Assembly (NCBI GenBank): GCA_963969345.1
Contig: OZ017768.1
Location: 6,100,718-6,164,717 of the forward strand
DNA length: 64,000 bases
From: Turbatrix aceti
Taxonomy: Eukaryota; Nematoda; Chromadorea; Rhabditida; Panagrolaimidae
Reading direction: 5' to 3'
Below the pieces are notes generated by a model. It saw nothing but the letters and a program-made list of their open reading frames with translations. It had not been told where the DNA came from and searched no databases. Shown piece by piece: positions 49,822-60,602 of the stretch (position 1 is the stretch's first letter; each line of letters opens with the position of its first letter). A program made the position numbers and the translations under genes.

Positions 49822-52283
49822 ATGGCTCAATCTATCCCGCAGTCGTTCCAGTCGCGGTTCATGAAAGAAGGCACCCAGGTATGATTTTTTTTCTGGCCTA
49901 AGGCATTGGTTTTATGGGTTTTATTCGATTTGTAGGCCTTCAAAGGAATCGACGCCGCGGTTATCCGAAACATCGAGGCTGTCACCGAGCTCGCGACTCA
50001 GCTCAAGTCGTCTTACGGTCCCCATGGTGAGTTTTCTCATTTTTTGACGGTTCAATGTTTTTTTTTCGTGGTTTTTAGGCATGAACAAGCTGATCATCAA
50101 CGATATCGGAAAGGAATTCGTGACGACGGATGCGTCGACGACCCTTACCGAGCTCGACATTGTCCATCCCGCTGCGAAGCTTCTGGCACTCGCTGCGCAG
50201 TACATGCACGAGTCTGTCGGCGATGGCGTCAACCTCGCTGTCCAGATCATTGCCGGACTTCTCGATGGTGCCGTTGAGCTACTCAGCATGGTAAGTGCAC
50301 TATTGCACTATTTTTTTGGGGAAAAGAAAATTGAATGGATCGCGGATGTTTTGCAGGGCTTGAAACCGATCGAAATCACGAATGGCTACACGGACACGTA
50401 CCGTAAAGTCATGGAAAACCTCCCTAACTTTTACATCGGCGAGGCAGACAAGCTTTTTGACGTCGAGGAGACTGCCAAGGTCATCCGCACCGCTATCATG
50501 GGCAAGCAGTATGCTCATGGCGACTTTTTGGCTAAACTCGTTGCCGAGGCTTGTGGTGAGTTTTTTTGCACTTTGCACAGAAAAATAACTGTAAGAATTC
50601 ATGTTTTACTTTTTTTGTGGTAAAACCTTACTTTTTGTTCTCAAAAAATTGATTTTTACTTTTTTTCATTACTTTTCATTGAAAAAAAAGTAACATTAAT
50701 TTTTTTTTCTGTAGGATCATTTTTATCTTTTTTTCAGTTCGCGTTGCGAAACCCCAGCACAAGATCTTCAACGTCGACAACATCCGAATTGTCAAAATCG
50801 TTGGCGATACGATCAAGCAATCGCAGATCAAGAATGGCATGGTTTTCCAGTGCGAGCCGGTCACACCGCTCCGATCCAAGCAGAACGGCCACGTCGCCGT
50901 CTTCGCGTGCCCCTTCGAGGCCATGCTCACCGAGACGAAGGGCACCGTGCTCATGACCAACGCTGCCGAACTCGTCGCTTTCTCCAAAAACGAGGAAGGC
51001 ATCGTCGAGGAGCAGGTCAAGGCGCTCAAAGACGCGGGCTACGATGTCGTCGTTGCTGCCGGAAAATTCAGCGATCTTCACATCCAATTCCTGACCAAGT
51101 ACGACATGGTCGGCATCCGCATCACGTCCAAATTCGACCTCCGTCGTCTCTGCCGAACCCTGGGCGTCCAGTGCCAGGCCCGAATCGGCGTCCCGCCGAT
51201 TGAAGGACGTGGCGAGCTCTGCAACGTCAACACGGAGGTCCTAACCGGAACTTCGGTTGTCGTCGTCGAACGCGCGGTCAATGACTCATCTGTCGTCAGC
51301 ATTGTCATCCGTGGCCCGACCCACAACCGCATGGCTGAGGTCGAACGGGCTCTCGACGACGGCATCAACACGTACAAGGCGTACATGCGTGATGCGCGTC
51401 TCGTCGCTGGCGGGGGAGCTTTTGAGATCCAGGTCGCGCGCTACGCCGAGTTCCTGGCCCATCAGACGTCTTCGGTCAACCAATTTGCCATGCGCAAGTT
51501 CAGCGCGGCTTTTGAGAGCATCGCCAAGCAGCTTGCTCAGAACGCCGGTCTCAACGTGAGTTTTTTCAATGTTTTTGGCTCCTAACCAGGGATGATCGAA
51601 CAATTTTTTTTTCACGTTTGTTTGCAAAAAAATGATTTTTCCGGTTCGTTTTCATTCACGAAAAAAATTGATTTTTCCTGTTCGTTTTCGTTCGCAAACA
51701 GATTTTTCAAAAATTTATATGTTCGAGTTCGTTCGCGAACACGGTCAAAAATTTTCGCAATTGTTTGATTTTTTTAACAGAATTAAAAAACTTAGTGTTC
51801 GTTCGCGAAAAAAATTAGATTTTTCCCGTTTGTTTCCGTTTGCGAACATATTTTTCTAAAATTTTTATGTTCGAATTTGTTCACCAACATGGTCAAAAAT
51901 TTTCGCATTTGTTCGATTGGTCGCACAAAATTTAAAAACAACGTTTTGTTTGTTCGCGAACAAAAAAAACGGCTTTTCTAACGCATATTTTTTGTTTGCA
52001 GGGAACAGAAACCGTCGCTGTCTGCTACGCGGAGCAAAAGCGGGAGAACAAGTCGATCGGCATCGACATCACCGGCGCGTCCAAGTTCATCGACGTCGAG
52101 GAAGCCAACCTCCTGGACTCGTACCTAACCAAGGCTACCGCCATCTCAGTCGGCGTCGACGCAGCGTGCCAGATCCTGCAGGTGGACCAGATCATCATGG
52201 CCAAGCAGGCTGGAGGCCCGCCCGCCGGAGGCCCCGGCAGGCACCACCAGAACCCCGATGGCGATGATGATGGCATGGCCTGA
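49822..52283 (+). CDS. cct-8: chaperonin CCT subunit theta
   Basis: Six exons, 49822-49878, 49936-50026, 50079-50290, 50357-50555, 50738-51555 and 52002-52283, give 552 residues (human CCT8 548). It is one of eight subunits of the cytosolic TRiC/CCT ring that folds actin and tubulin. The N-terminus SRFMKEGTQAFKGIDAAVIRNI and SYGPHGMNKLI match theta. The nucleotide loop reads GDGVN where most group II chaperonins have GDGT, so the usual Thr is Val. The apical domain (VVVAAGKFSDL, YDMVGIRITSKFDLRRLCR) and the second nucleotide motif region (AGGGAFEIQVA) are present. A trans-splice-type acceptor lies 9 bases upstream of the start. Poly(A) signal AATAAA at 52459-52464; this 3'-UTR is partly duplicated at 53362. 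Confidence 0.95.
51585..51985. repeat. degenerate repeats of a GTTCGTTCGCGAACA word in CCT theta intron 5
   Basis: Several diverged units of about 90 bp contain GTTCGTTTTCGTTCGC, TTCGCGAACA and GGTCAAAAATTTTCGCA. The palindromic core TTCGCGAA and related words occur also in the insert at 21695-21994. Confidence 0.6.
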
Positions 52284-52690
52284 TTTTGGCCCCTTTGAAC
52301 TATTTTTCAAGCCCGTTGTTGACCGACCACCACCACGTCATCCATCACCCCTCAAAATGATCTTTTTTCTTCTGTTTTCTGTGTTCTGCTTTTTTTCCGA
52401 TTTTTTTTTGCTTGTTAATGTTTGTTTGCGTCGACGCTTTTTGCCATGTTTGCAAAAAAATAAAAGTCATTTGCTGGTTTTTTGGGGTTGTTGTTTCTCG
52501 AAAAATTGTTTTAATTAATTTTTTTTTATTTTATGTTTTTTTTTCTTATTTTATTTTTTTTATTCAAAAATATTTCAATGAACCAAAAATCGTTTAGGTT
52601 ACCGTTTTTTACGTCGCGTTTTGTATTTTTTTTTTAATTTACCATTTTTTTATTTTACCAAGTTTCACAATTTTTCTGACGCTTTTTGGA
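52284..52690. other. 3'-UTR of CCT theta and T-rich spacer
   Basis: Contains the poly(A) signal at 52459-52464 and then a T-rich stretch. No gene. Confidence 0.5.
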
Positions 52691-53120
52691 TGACGAAAAA
52701 CTTTATCTTACATTTTATACACAGTTATTTATCTCAAAATTGTACTAAATATCAAATTCCACCGTTACAAACTTCTAATTCAAGCCTTGCGAGGCATATC
52801 ACACTCGCCGACGGGTTTCAGTGATGTTACCCGTCGCTAGGTATCCCTCTCTGAATCACTTTTAAAATATGTTTATTAAAATGAAACAATTACAAATTCG
52901 AAAGTTTTGACCGCAAAAAGCAACCAACTTCGAAAGTTTCGAACGCAAGAAGCAACCAACTTTTGTACTGGTTGTAAACTCAAAACAAGTAAAAGAGAAA
53001 GAAATTTGTCCATGACAATGGGATTTTCATCGACGTAGGCGAGGACGTTGTTGACGAGATTCATGTCGTTAACTGATGTTCTGGAGATGGGTGAACAGTG
53101 ACAGCGCTGCTGTAAGTTCC
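52691..53120 (-). pseudogene. rearranged copy of saposin-like gene A
   Basis: The 3' end (52687-52796) matches 53667-53775 of the intact gene A and the 5' end with start codon (53064) and promoter matches 54200-54330. Two internal deletions and about 200 bp of foreign sequence separate them. The start codon now opens a 62-codon frame (53064-52876) that begins MNLVNNVLAYVDENPIV, fusing the start directly to the C-terminal helix region of the saposin domain and lacking the signal peptide and most cysteines. Confidence 0.8.
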
Positions 53121-53148
53121 CTTTTATGCCCCAGAGCGCTCGATTGTG

Positions 53149-53158
53149 TCTTATCAGT
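53149..53158 (-). promoter_or_regulatory. duplicated GATA site before the saposin pseudogene
   Basis: ACTGATAAGA on the minus strand, an exact copy of the site at 54317-54326. Confidence 0.6.
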
Positions 53159-53279
53159 CGGGCGCGCTCTGATGCCCTACCCAGGCGCCTCTGCTGCACC
53201 ATCCAAGCCTTCCAAGCCCTCCAAGCGATGATCTACACAATTTGCATTTTATTTGGTGTCACTGACTGTACACGAAAAT

Positions 53280-53361
53280 TCTGACGGTATTTAGCACAGG
53301 ATCGATTGGATTGGCTAGGCGCCAGATTAGCAGGATCCGCCGAGGATCTCGCTGCATACCT
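53280..53361 (-). pseudogene. 3' fragment of saposin-like gene B
   Basis: Matches the last codons and 3' flank of intact gene B (54454-54535) and stops abruptly at GCTGCATACCTG, where a copy of the CCT theta 3'-UTR (TTTGCGTCGG) begins. This is the duplication junction. Confidence 0.85.
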
Positions 53362-53666
53362 GTTTGCGTCGGCGCGTTTTGCCATGTTTGCAAAAAATAA
53401 AGTCATTTGATGGTTTTATGGGGTTTGTTGGATATCGAAATTTTTTTATCATATTTTATTTATTTTTTTCTTTTTATTTTTATCTTTTAAATTTGTTTAA
53501 ATTTTTTTTTATTTAATTTCTTTCATTAATTTTTTTCCTTCCTTTTAATTTTCTTATTTAATTTAAAAAATTTTTTAAATTTTCTTATTTTATTTTTAAT
53601 TTTTTTTAATAAAATTAACCATTTTTTGGTATTTTACCAAGTTTCATAATTTTTCTGGCGCTTTTT
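53362..53666. repeat. duplicated CCT theta 3'-UTR fragment and T-rich spacer
   Basis: TTTGCGTCGGCGCGTTTTGC and the following AATAAAGTCATTTG match 52424-52475. The rest is T/A-rich. Confidence 0.8.
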
Positions 53667-53758
53667 GGATGACGAAAAACTTTATCTTACATTTTATACA
53701 CAGTTATTTATCTCAAAATTGTACTAAATATCAAATTCCACCGTTACAAACTTCTAAT

Positions 53759-54232
53759 TCAAGCCTTGCGAGGCAAAATAAATTTTTGGAGATTCTTCCG
53801 AGTCGTGCATTCGCCGTCGAGGAAGATATCACACTCGCCGACGGGATTTTCTTCGGCTCCGCTTTCGACGTAGGCGAGGACGTTGTTGACGAGGTTAAGG
53901 CAGGCAGACTGGATGTCCTTGATCGGGATGACGTCGCAGTAGCCGTCGAGGATCTGCTTGAGCTGCGCGGTCTCGCAGAGAGCGTACTGGTTGGCGAGTT
54001 TGAAGAGTTCCTCGCAGACGAAGCACAGGATCGAGCCGAGGCCGTCGGTCTGCTCGCGGAGCTTGACGATCATCGCTGGAAAAGCTTTGGTAGCGGCTTC
54101 GCAGTCGTCCTTCGCGGAGGGCGCGGCGTAGACGGTGGCGGCGGCGATGCAGAGGGCCGCGAGGAGAACTGAAGTTGTTGATTTTTTTCACCTGGGGGGA
54201 AAAAGTTAAAACTTACCGGTGAGAGTCTTCAT
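53759..54232 (-). CDS. saposin-like (SapB domain) secreted protein A
   Basis: Two exons, 54232-54217 and 54168-53759, give 141 residues. A signal peptide (MKTLTVLLAALCIAAATVYA) precedes one saposin B domain with six cysteines spaced as CFVCEE...C...C...C: CFVC near residue 57, then YALC, GYCD, SACL and GECD. Such small SPP proteins bind lipids and many are secreted into the worm gut as antimicrobial, pore-forming proteins; function here is inferred. The promoter has a GATA site and TATA-like element. The gene lies in the second unit of a tandem duplication, and the other copy is broken. Confidence 0.9.
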
Positions 54233-54287
54233 GTCGTTAACTGGTGTTCTGGAGATGGGTGAACAGTGACAGCGCTGCTGTAAGTTC

Positions 54288-54300
54288 CCTTTTATGCCCC
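54288..54300 (-). promoter_or_regulatory. TATA-like element of saposin-like gene A
   Basis: GGGCATAAAAGGG on the minus strand, about 55-65 bp upstream of the start codon. Confidence 0.55.
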
Positions 54301-54316
54301 AGAGCGCTCGATTGTG

Positions 54317-54326
54317 TCTTATCAGT
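54317..54326 (-). promoter_or_regulatory. intestinal-type GATA site of saposin-like gene A
   Basis: ACTGATAAGA on the minus strand, 85-94 bp upstream of the start codon. It equals the extended consensus of ELT-2-class GATA factors known from worm intestine promoters. Confidence 0.7.
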
Positions 54327-54494
54327 CGGGCGCGCTCTGCTGCCCTACCCAGGCGCCTCTGATGCACCATCCAAGCCTTCCAAGCCCTCCAAGCGATGAT
54401 TTACACAATTTGCACTTTATTTGGTGTCACTGACTGTACACGACAACTCTGACGGTATTTAGCACAGAATCGATTGGATTGGCTAGGCGCCAGA

Positions 54495-54955
54495 TTAGCA
54501 GGATCCGCCGAGGATCTCGCTGCATACCTGGTTGGGAGACTCGTTTGTGATGGTATCAAGCTGAGCGATGAGCTGAGCGACGAGGCTGTCGCACTCCTGG
54601 GTGAGGCTCTGGATCGGGATGAGGCTGCAGTAGTTGTCGAGTTCCTGCTGGATTTCGGCTTCTCCGCACTGCGCGTACTGCTCGATGATGGAGACGAGCT
54701 CGTCGCAGATGAAGCAGAGGATCTGGTTTGTCTGCTGGGCGAGAGCGAGCTTCTGCTTGACGACCTGGAAGGAGTTTTTCATGGAGGAGCAGCTGGCGAC
54801 GGATGCGGCCTTCTGGGGGAGAAGGGCCTTGGGCACCTTGGGCACGACGAGGGCCGAAGCGGCGCAGACGAGGGCGAGGAGGAGGACGGCTGGAAAAACA
54901 AAGACATGCATTGAAGCAAAAATGGATGCCTAAAAGACCCACCTTGGAACTTCAT
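54495..54955 (-). CDS. saposin-like (SapB domain) secreted protein B
   Basis: Two exons, 54955-54943 and 54889-54495, give 135 residues. Signal peptide MKFQAVLLLALVCAASA is followed by a short linker and one saposin B domain with CFICDE, YAQC, NYCS, QECD and QVCS cysteines. A further Cys (SVASCSS) precedes the domain as in gene A, and the chain ends GGSC. The architecture and the intron close to the start are the same as in gene A, so the two are paralogues. A lipid-binding, probably intestinal antimicrobial role is inferred from the family. Confidence 0.9.
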
Positions 54956-55035
54956 GATGATCTCGAGCAGGGCTGTCGTTGGTAGCGGCAGGTGCGGTGA
55001 TTGACAATGTGGTGACCCAGAGGGAAGGAGCTCTG

Positions 55036-55045
55036 CCTTATATGG
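55036..55045 (-). promoter_or_regulatory. TATA-like element of saposin-like gene B
   Basis: CCATATAAGG on the minus strand, about 80-90 bp upstream of the start codon. Confidence 0.5.
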
Positions 55046-55115
55046 CTCTCGACCCCTCAGGCCACGCTCCCGCCGCTCCCTGCGCCTTCGACCAGACAGA
55101 TCCGCTTTGGCCGGG

Positions 55116-55122
55116 TCTTATC
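55116..55122 (-). promoter_or_regulatory. GATA site of saposin-like gene B
   Basis: GATAAGA on the minus strand, about 160 bp upstream of the start codon; TGATAA also occurs on the plus strand at 55148-55153. Confidence 0.55.
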
Positions 55123-55129
55123 TCGTTTT

Positions 55130-56085
55130 CCCGAAAATTGTTGAGCGTCTGATAAAACGATAAACATCCCAGGTGCATTCTCTCGTCTTTGTCCTCGAAA
55201 CCAGGGACAACGACAACGGAACCAGGTTATCGCTACATGACCGCCAGTTCCCGGGGCAAGATAACAACGACTCGTTCAAGTCGTAAAAGCGTACGACTTT
55301 CTCTCTTTTCACAGATTCTATACTTCCACTGCTGACGGCTGACGTAGGACGCCAAAACGCCAAGAATCAGAAATTTGAAGGGTGTGCACCACGGATTAAA
55401 AAAAAGATACGCTCTGGCACGCATGTTCATGTTTTTGACCATAACACACATTTTTTGTATCTTCCTTGGTGCAAAAACTTCCACTTTCACAGTTGTCAAC
55501 TTCCATAAGCATGATTAGGTTCATGCCCAAAATCGAAGATCACAATTTCACCCCGATAAAGTTCAAAACTTGGTCGAAAAAGTGAAATTTTTAGCAAAAT
55601 TTTATTCAAACAGTCAAAAATGAACCAAAAATTTGCGTTTTTTTTAATTTTGATTGTTAAAATCATAATTTAATTAATTAACTAAGTAATTAAGTAATTA
55701 TGATTAACAATGTGTATTTTTAAATGTTTTGAAAACACTTTTGTCCACAACTTTTTTTAAAATTTTTTTCTATTTACAAATACTCACTTTTTACAACAAA
55801 CAAAAAAAGTTTAAAAAAAATTTGCTTCAATTTTACTTTTCAGTAAAAAACGCGGCCCGGACCGAAGTTCGAAAAAATTCGTCCCGTTGATACGTTCGAC
55901 CCCCGACCCCACCGTAACCCCGTCTTGCTCGTGCTTGCATCACTCTCGTGACCAAAAAGGTCATGTTTACTCGAAAACGCATTATCAGTGCGGTTGCGGT
56001 ACGGCAGAAAGAAAGCATCTGTCTCGAGACTCGTGTTGAAAACAATTGCAAGGTTGCAAACCGTAAGAATGATGAATTAAATGGC
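55130..56085. other. spacer between saposin-like B and the chloride transporter
   Basis: No exon is firmly supported. The AT-rich part (55560-55830) looks non-coding. A few open codons at 55833-56000 on the minus strand could be 3'-UTR of the CLC gene. Confidence 0.35.
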
Positions 56086-59000
56086 TTAGGAAGCGTAGTG
56101 CGAAATGTATACCTCGTGGACCAGGTATTGGTTTTTGACCCTGCGTTCCTTGAATCGAGCAATGTCCTTGCGGGTGATGATGCCCCGGAGCTTGTTCTGG
56201 ATATCGACGACGAGGAGGAAACGGAGACCGAGGCCACGGAAGAGACGGAAGACCGAGTCGAGAGACGCTTCGAGGGGGACTCGGTGCGGAGATGGGTGAA
56301 GAAAGGGTCGGAGGTCGACGAAGCAGTGCTCGTCTTCGGGGGAGAGGTTGAGACTTTCGACTGGGACTTCGTACCTGAAATTTATTGCATTTAAAAAAAA
56401 CTTGAATTGGTGTAATTTTTGGTTCAAAAAACAAAATAAATGAGTGAAACTGAATTTTCCACCCGAGACCCCAAAATAAAAAAAAAACAAAAACACTGCG
56501 AAAAATATTTCCACTCAAGACCAAAAATTACGATAATCTCAAAACTCGCAAAAACCAACCTCGGATAATTATTTCTGAAATCGGACTGCGCCACAGACTT
56601 GGCCCCTTCGACGGCCTGTCTTCCATCGTAATCCAGCGTAAAATGCCTTTTCTTGAGCAGAACAAAGATCTGCGACCTCAGAATCAATCCCTTGAGATGA
56701 CCGTAATCCGGGAAAGGCGACGCATTCGCCGGCTCGTTGATCTCATCAACAACCGGAAATCCGTGATGCCTGGTCGTCTTGATGATCTCCACCAGCCTTC
56801 CGACGCGCTCCACAGGCTCGAGCGCGACGACGTCCTTGCGCATGACGGTTCGAGCGAGGATGTTGCGTGAGAGCTTTGGCGGATGCCAGCCGAGGAATGG
56901 GATCTCGGCGAGCTCGATATGGATGTCATAAAGCCCGTCGCCAAAGAGGTCTCCGACGAACTTAGTGATCATGAGCACCAGCATGATGGGCATGCCGAAG
57001 GTTATACACTTGGTCGCCTCCACGATGATGGCCGTCAGCGAGACCGTCATCCGAACAACGCCGCCGAGTTGCGCGGCAGCCCCGGCGAGGGCGTACTTGC
57101 CGGGATCGATGCCAGTTACGTTGGGGAATAAATATTCGACACCGATGCCGAATAGTCTGCCCCAGGCTGCGCCGGTCAGGAGCGTGGGAATAAAAACGCC
57201 CGCTGGCACTGAGATGCCAAAAGTCCACAGCGAGAGCAGAAAGTACTCAATGGCAAAAATCAGCAGGGTCAGGGGCCGGAAAGAGTCTAAACACCCCTCA
57301 GAAATTCAAATAAATCCAAAAAAACTAAAAACTCACTGATTGGGAAGTGAAAGAGGCTCTTGACACTCTCTTCTGGGTTCTGGAAGAACAAATTGGCGAC
57401 TGCGCTGTACTTTCCCTTGGGACACCACAGTTTGGTTACTTCTGTCAAGTTCGGGTTCCCTCCGATGGGCTGGCAGTCGTCGACGAGGAACAAAGTCGTG
57501 AAACCCACAAAAGCAGAGGTTACCGCGACGAGGAGGCATTCGACGAATTTTTGGAAGCGTGTTTTGATGTACTTTTTGCGGAAGACGGTCAGTTTCGTGT
57601 TCAGGAAATTGAACAGGGCTCCAGAAAGTCCGCCGATGACAGCGACGATCATGAAAGCCGGAATTTCCCAGAGATTGTAGTCACTGTTCTGAAAAAAAAT
57701 TGTCCTGCAACGAAAATATAAAAATGGGTGAAAACAAACCTCAAAAACGCCGAAATTGGCGAGACCGTTCCAGGACAGTGCTCCTGGCTGGCCGTTGAAG
57801 GCGCCAAGAACCACGCTGACCGTAAACGACGAAATCATCGCGCAGAACACCTGAAAAACAAAATCCAAAAATTTAGGTAAAAAATAAAATAAAACCCACA
57901 GTTCGCCAGGTGGATGACTGATTCCAGAAACTGGCGCCTTCTTCGAGGGCAAAAAGCACGCCTCCAATCGGAGCGCCAAAAGCAGCGGCAACACCCGCTG
58001 CAGCGCCTGACGAAACAAAATCCCGTTTTTCGTGATCGTTGCGGAAATACTCGAAAACCTTGAAATCGAAGGGAAAAGTAATGCAACGGCCCTGACAGAT
58101 GCCAGCAGCGATGACGGCACCCGAGTGGATCATGGGGCCTTCCTTGCCGGCAGCTAGGCCTCCTGCAACCGAGCATGCCACACCGAGGGACTTGGCGAAG
58201 AGGGTCTTCAGCCGCGTGACTCCGGGGATTTGGATGCCGTTTAGGAAGCACTTGATCTGTGGGATGCCCGATCCAGCGGCCGCGGGGGCAAGGCGGAGGA
58301 CCAGGAGCGAGGCGATGGCGACCAGACAGCAGTTGTACCCTGCCCAGGATATCAGCACGATCCACAGACACCCGCCGCCTTCCAGTTCCTGCGAGTCGCA
58401 AAATTCGAGTACTGAAAACACAAATATAAAATTTTCGCATTTTTTGCGCTCAAAAATCAAATTTTTGTAAATTTTGTTCTTAAAAATAAAATTTTTGCCT
58501 TTTTTGGGCATAAAAATAAAATTTTCACCTTTTTATGGCCATAAATATAAAATTTTCATCTTTTTTGAGCATAAAACTAAAATTTCAGCCTTTTTCAAGT
58601 CCAAAAAAAATTTCGTACATTTTACACTCAAAAATCGCAAAATAAAATGTATCGTAACTCACAGCGGCTGATCATGAAATGAAACTTGAGTTTGGCGCTG
58701 TAGGTGATGAGAATGTCGATAGCAGCGGCAACGAGAGCCGTCGAGATGCCAATCAGAAAGCAGGCGACCCACCTGTTTAGTGATCGCCTAAAAAGCTTCT
58801 GCTGGTGGTCCTTGGACGTCTCTTCGCTTCGATAGAGCTCATTTTCGACAATTTCATAATCCAGGCTCTCGAATTTGTCGCTCAAAATATGCCGTTCTTC
58901 GTGGGGCGTTGGCTGCGGTGGAACAGGCGGCTCGTGGGCTTGTTGCCATCTGCGGCGCTCATTTCGGCGAGCGATGGCTTGGAGGTTGTTGATGGACGTC

Positions 59001-59195
59001 ACCCGCTCCAGCCCGGCCACAGGGTCCTCATGGGGATCCAAGCTGCAAGCGAACATCGTTTAAAACACGCAGAGAGCAGGTGACTCACCTCGATTGACTC
59101 AGAAGACGACTCCTGTCAGAATCATTCTGAGGAAAGAGAACGTTGTTCTCATTTATGGGGCCAAAATTGCCCCAGCGATAGGAATACGATGACAT
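56086..59195 (-). CDS. clh-6: CLC-7-type chloride/proton transporter, one apparent frameshift
   Basis: Seven exons on the minus strand, 59195-59089, 59042-58663, 58411-57900, 57850-57740, 57688-57337, 57287-56560 and 56374-56086, code for about 825 residues. CLC-7 proteins exchange chloride for protons in lysosomes. Seen are [23 protein letters not shown] with the gating Glu, [37 protein letters not shown], and two C-terminal CBS domains ([29 protein letters not shown]). The cytosolic N-terminus is followed by the first helix at about residue 135. In exon 6 the frame shifts by one base at a T4 run (about 57238-57243): similarity to CLC-7 continues without loss on both sides ([12 protein letters not shown], then [14 protein letters not shown]). 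This is either a sequencing error or a disabling mutation. The last exon may have a further alternative splice at HEV. The gene symbol follows the C. elegans CLC-6/7 homologue. Confidence 0.88.
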
Positions 59196-59599
59196 GATCA
59201 GGAAGGATTCTTCGAGACGTCAAAAAAGAAAGTCAGAGACCGTCGTGTCGTGCATGAGTGCGAGTTGATAAAATTTGTAGACAAATGGATGGCCAAGCAG
59301 CTTGCGTGTTGACCAAAGAACCGCTAATCTCCGAGCTTGCCCGCTCTTAAGGACACTTTGCCAAGGCGAATATTTTTCGTTCCAAATTACGATATTTTAT
59401 TTTTTCGGCCTAAAACCAGTTTTTTTCTGTTGTTTTTGTTTTTCAATTCAGGTGAGTGTCCATCCTGACGATTTTTTTGATGCAACACATTTTTTCCTTC
59501 ATCCTAACAACCCCTACCATGTACCCTATATAAAATATATTTTATTTTTCAAAAAACTCCGTTTAATTACAAAAATTCACAAAGTATCGTAATAACTCA
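59196..59599. other. upstream region of the chloride transporter
   Basis: About 400 bp separate the CLC start from the stop of the claudin-like gene on the same strand. No exon is supported. Confidence 0.4.
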
Positions 59600-60602
59600 T
59601 CAAAGACAACAATCAGCGAAGAAAGTCGTAATGCTGCCGATGACGATGGACACGCAGGCCAAGATGACAGCTCCAATGGCCAGACCAAGGCTGTAGCCGT
59701 ACTTTGCCGCCGCCGTGGAGGCCACCTGCAGTGGGCCCACGGTATCTATCCAATTTTGACGGTTTGCACCGAACACGATGAGACCGGCGGTGAGCAGGAT
59801 CGCGATGATGGAAGCGGCCGCGGGCAGGACGTGGAGAAAGTACGTCCGGCAGCAGCACGCGCAGAATGATATCACCGCCCAGGCTAACGCGAAAACTTCG
59901 AACGCAAGTGCTATTGAAAAGAGCGTTACGATAGCTACGTTGCCGGGGAGGTTCTGAAATGTGAGTCAGTGCATTTGGGTCGGGGTGAACAAAAAACATG
60001 AATCATGCAATTTTTGTGTGTTTTTTTATTTTTATTTTTAGAAACAAAAGTTTTTGTATTTAAAAAATGTTTTTGTTTTTTTCTGAAAACAAAGGGTTTT
60101 TTTCATGTTTGTTTTCAAGTAAAAATTATTGTTTTTTTCGGTTTTTTTAAAGAAAAAAACGAAAAAAACAACAAAAAATAATTTATGCAGAACATCATTT
60201 TTTTTCTTTCATCGTCAAAAATGATCCCTCTTCATAAATTAAAAAATACAAAACAAAAAATGGATTTCACATTGAGAAAAATTACTTTTTGTCCTGACTA
60301 CGTCGTCATTCACGATGCACACCCCAAACAAACAAACTCCCCAAAAATGTTCTTTATTTGCCCAAAAGCTGTTCGCCAGGCGTATCCCAGCTACGACTCA
60401 CCTCTGAGGGGCATTTGACTTGATTTGTCGCATTGGCAAGCTTATGAAGACTCTCAGAGTGATCATACTGAAAACAGGTGACAATGCCGAGAGTGCGGTC
60501 GCCAAAATAGATCCATCCGGGGGAGCCGAGAGCAACGGCGGTGGCTGCCAGACAGATGCCCATGGACGCGATGAAGGCTATCTGGCCGAGGTAGGAGCAC
60601 AT
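59600..60602 (-). CDS. claudin-like four-pass membrane protein 1
   Basis: Two exons, 60602-60402 and 59953-59600, give 184 residues. Four hydrophobic segments fit the claudin/PMP22/calcium-channel-gamma fold: residues about 5-27, 78-102, 110-132 and 155-178. The first loop has SPGWIYF followed by a Gly-Leu and a Cys pair (GIVTCF, VKCP), like the W-GLW-C-C signature. Function is inferred only: cell junction or channel-associated membrane protein. The paralogue at 61875-62514 has the same intron position and related intron sequence. Confidence 0.75.
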
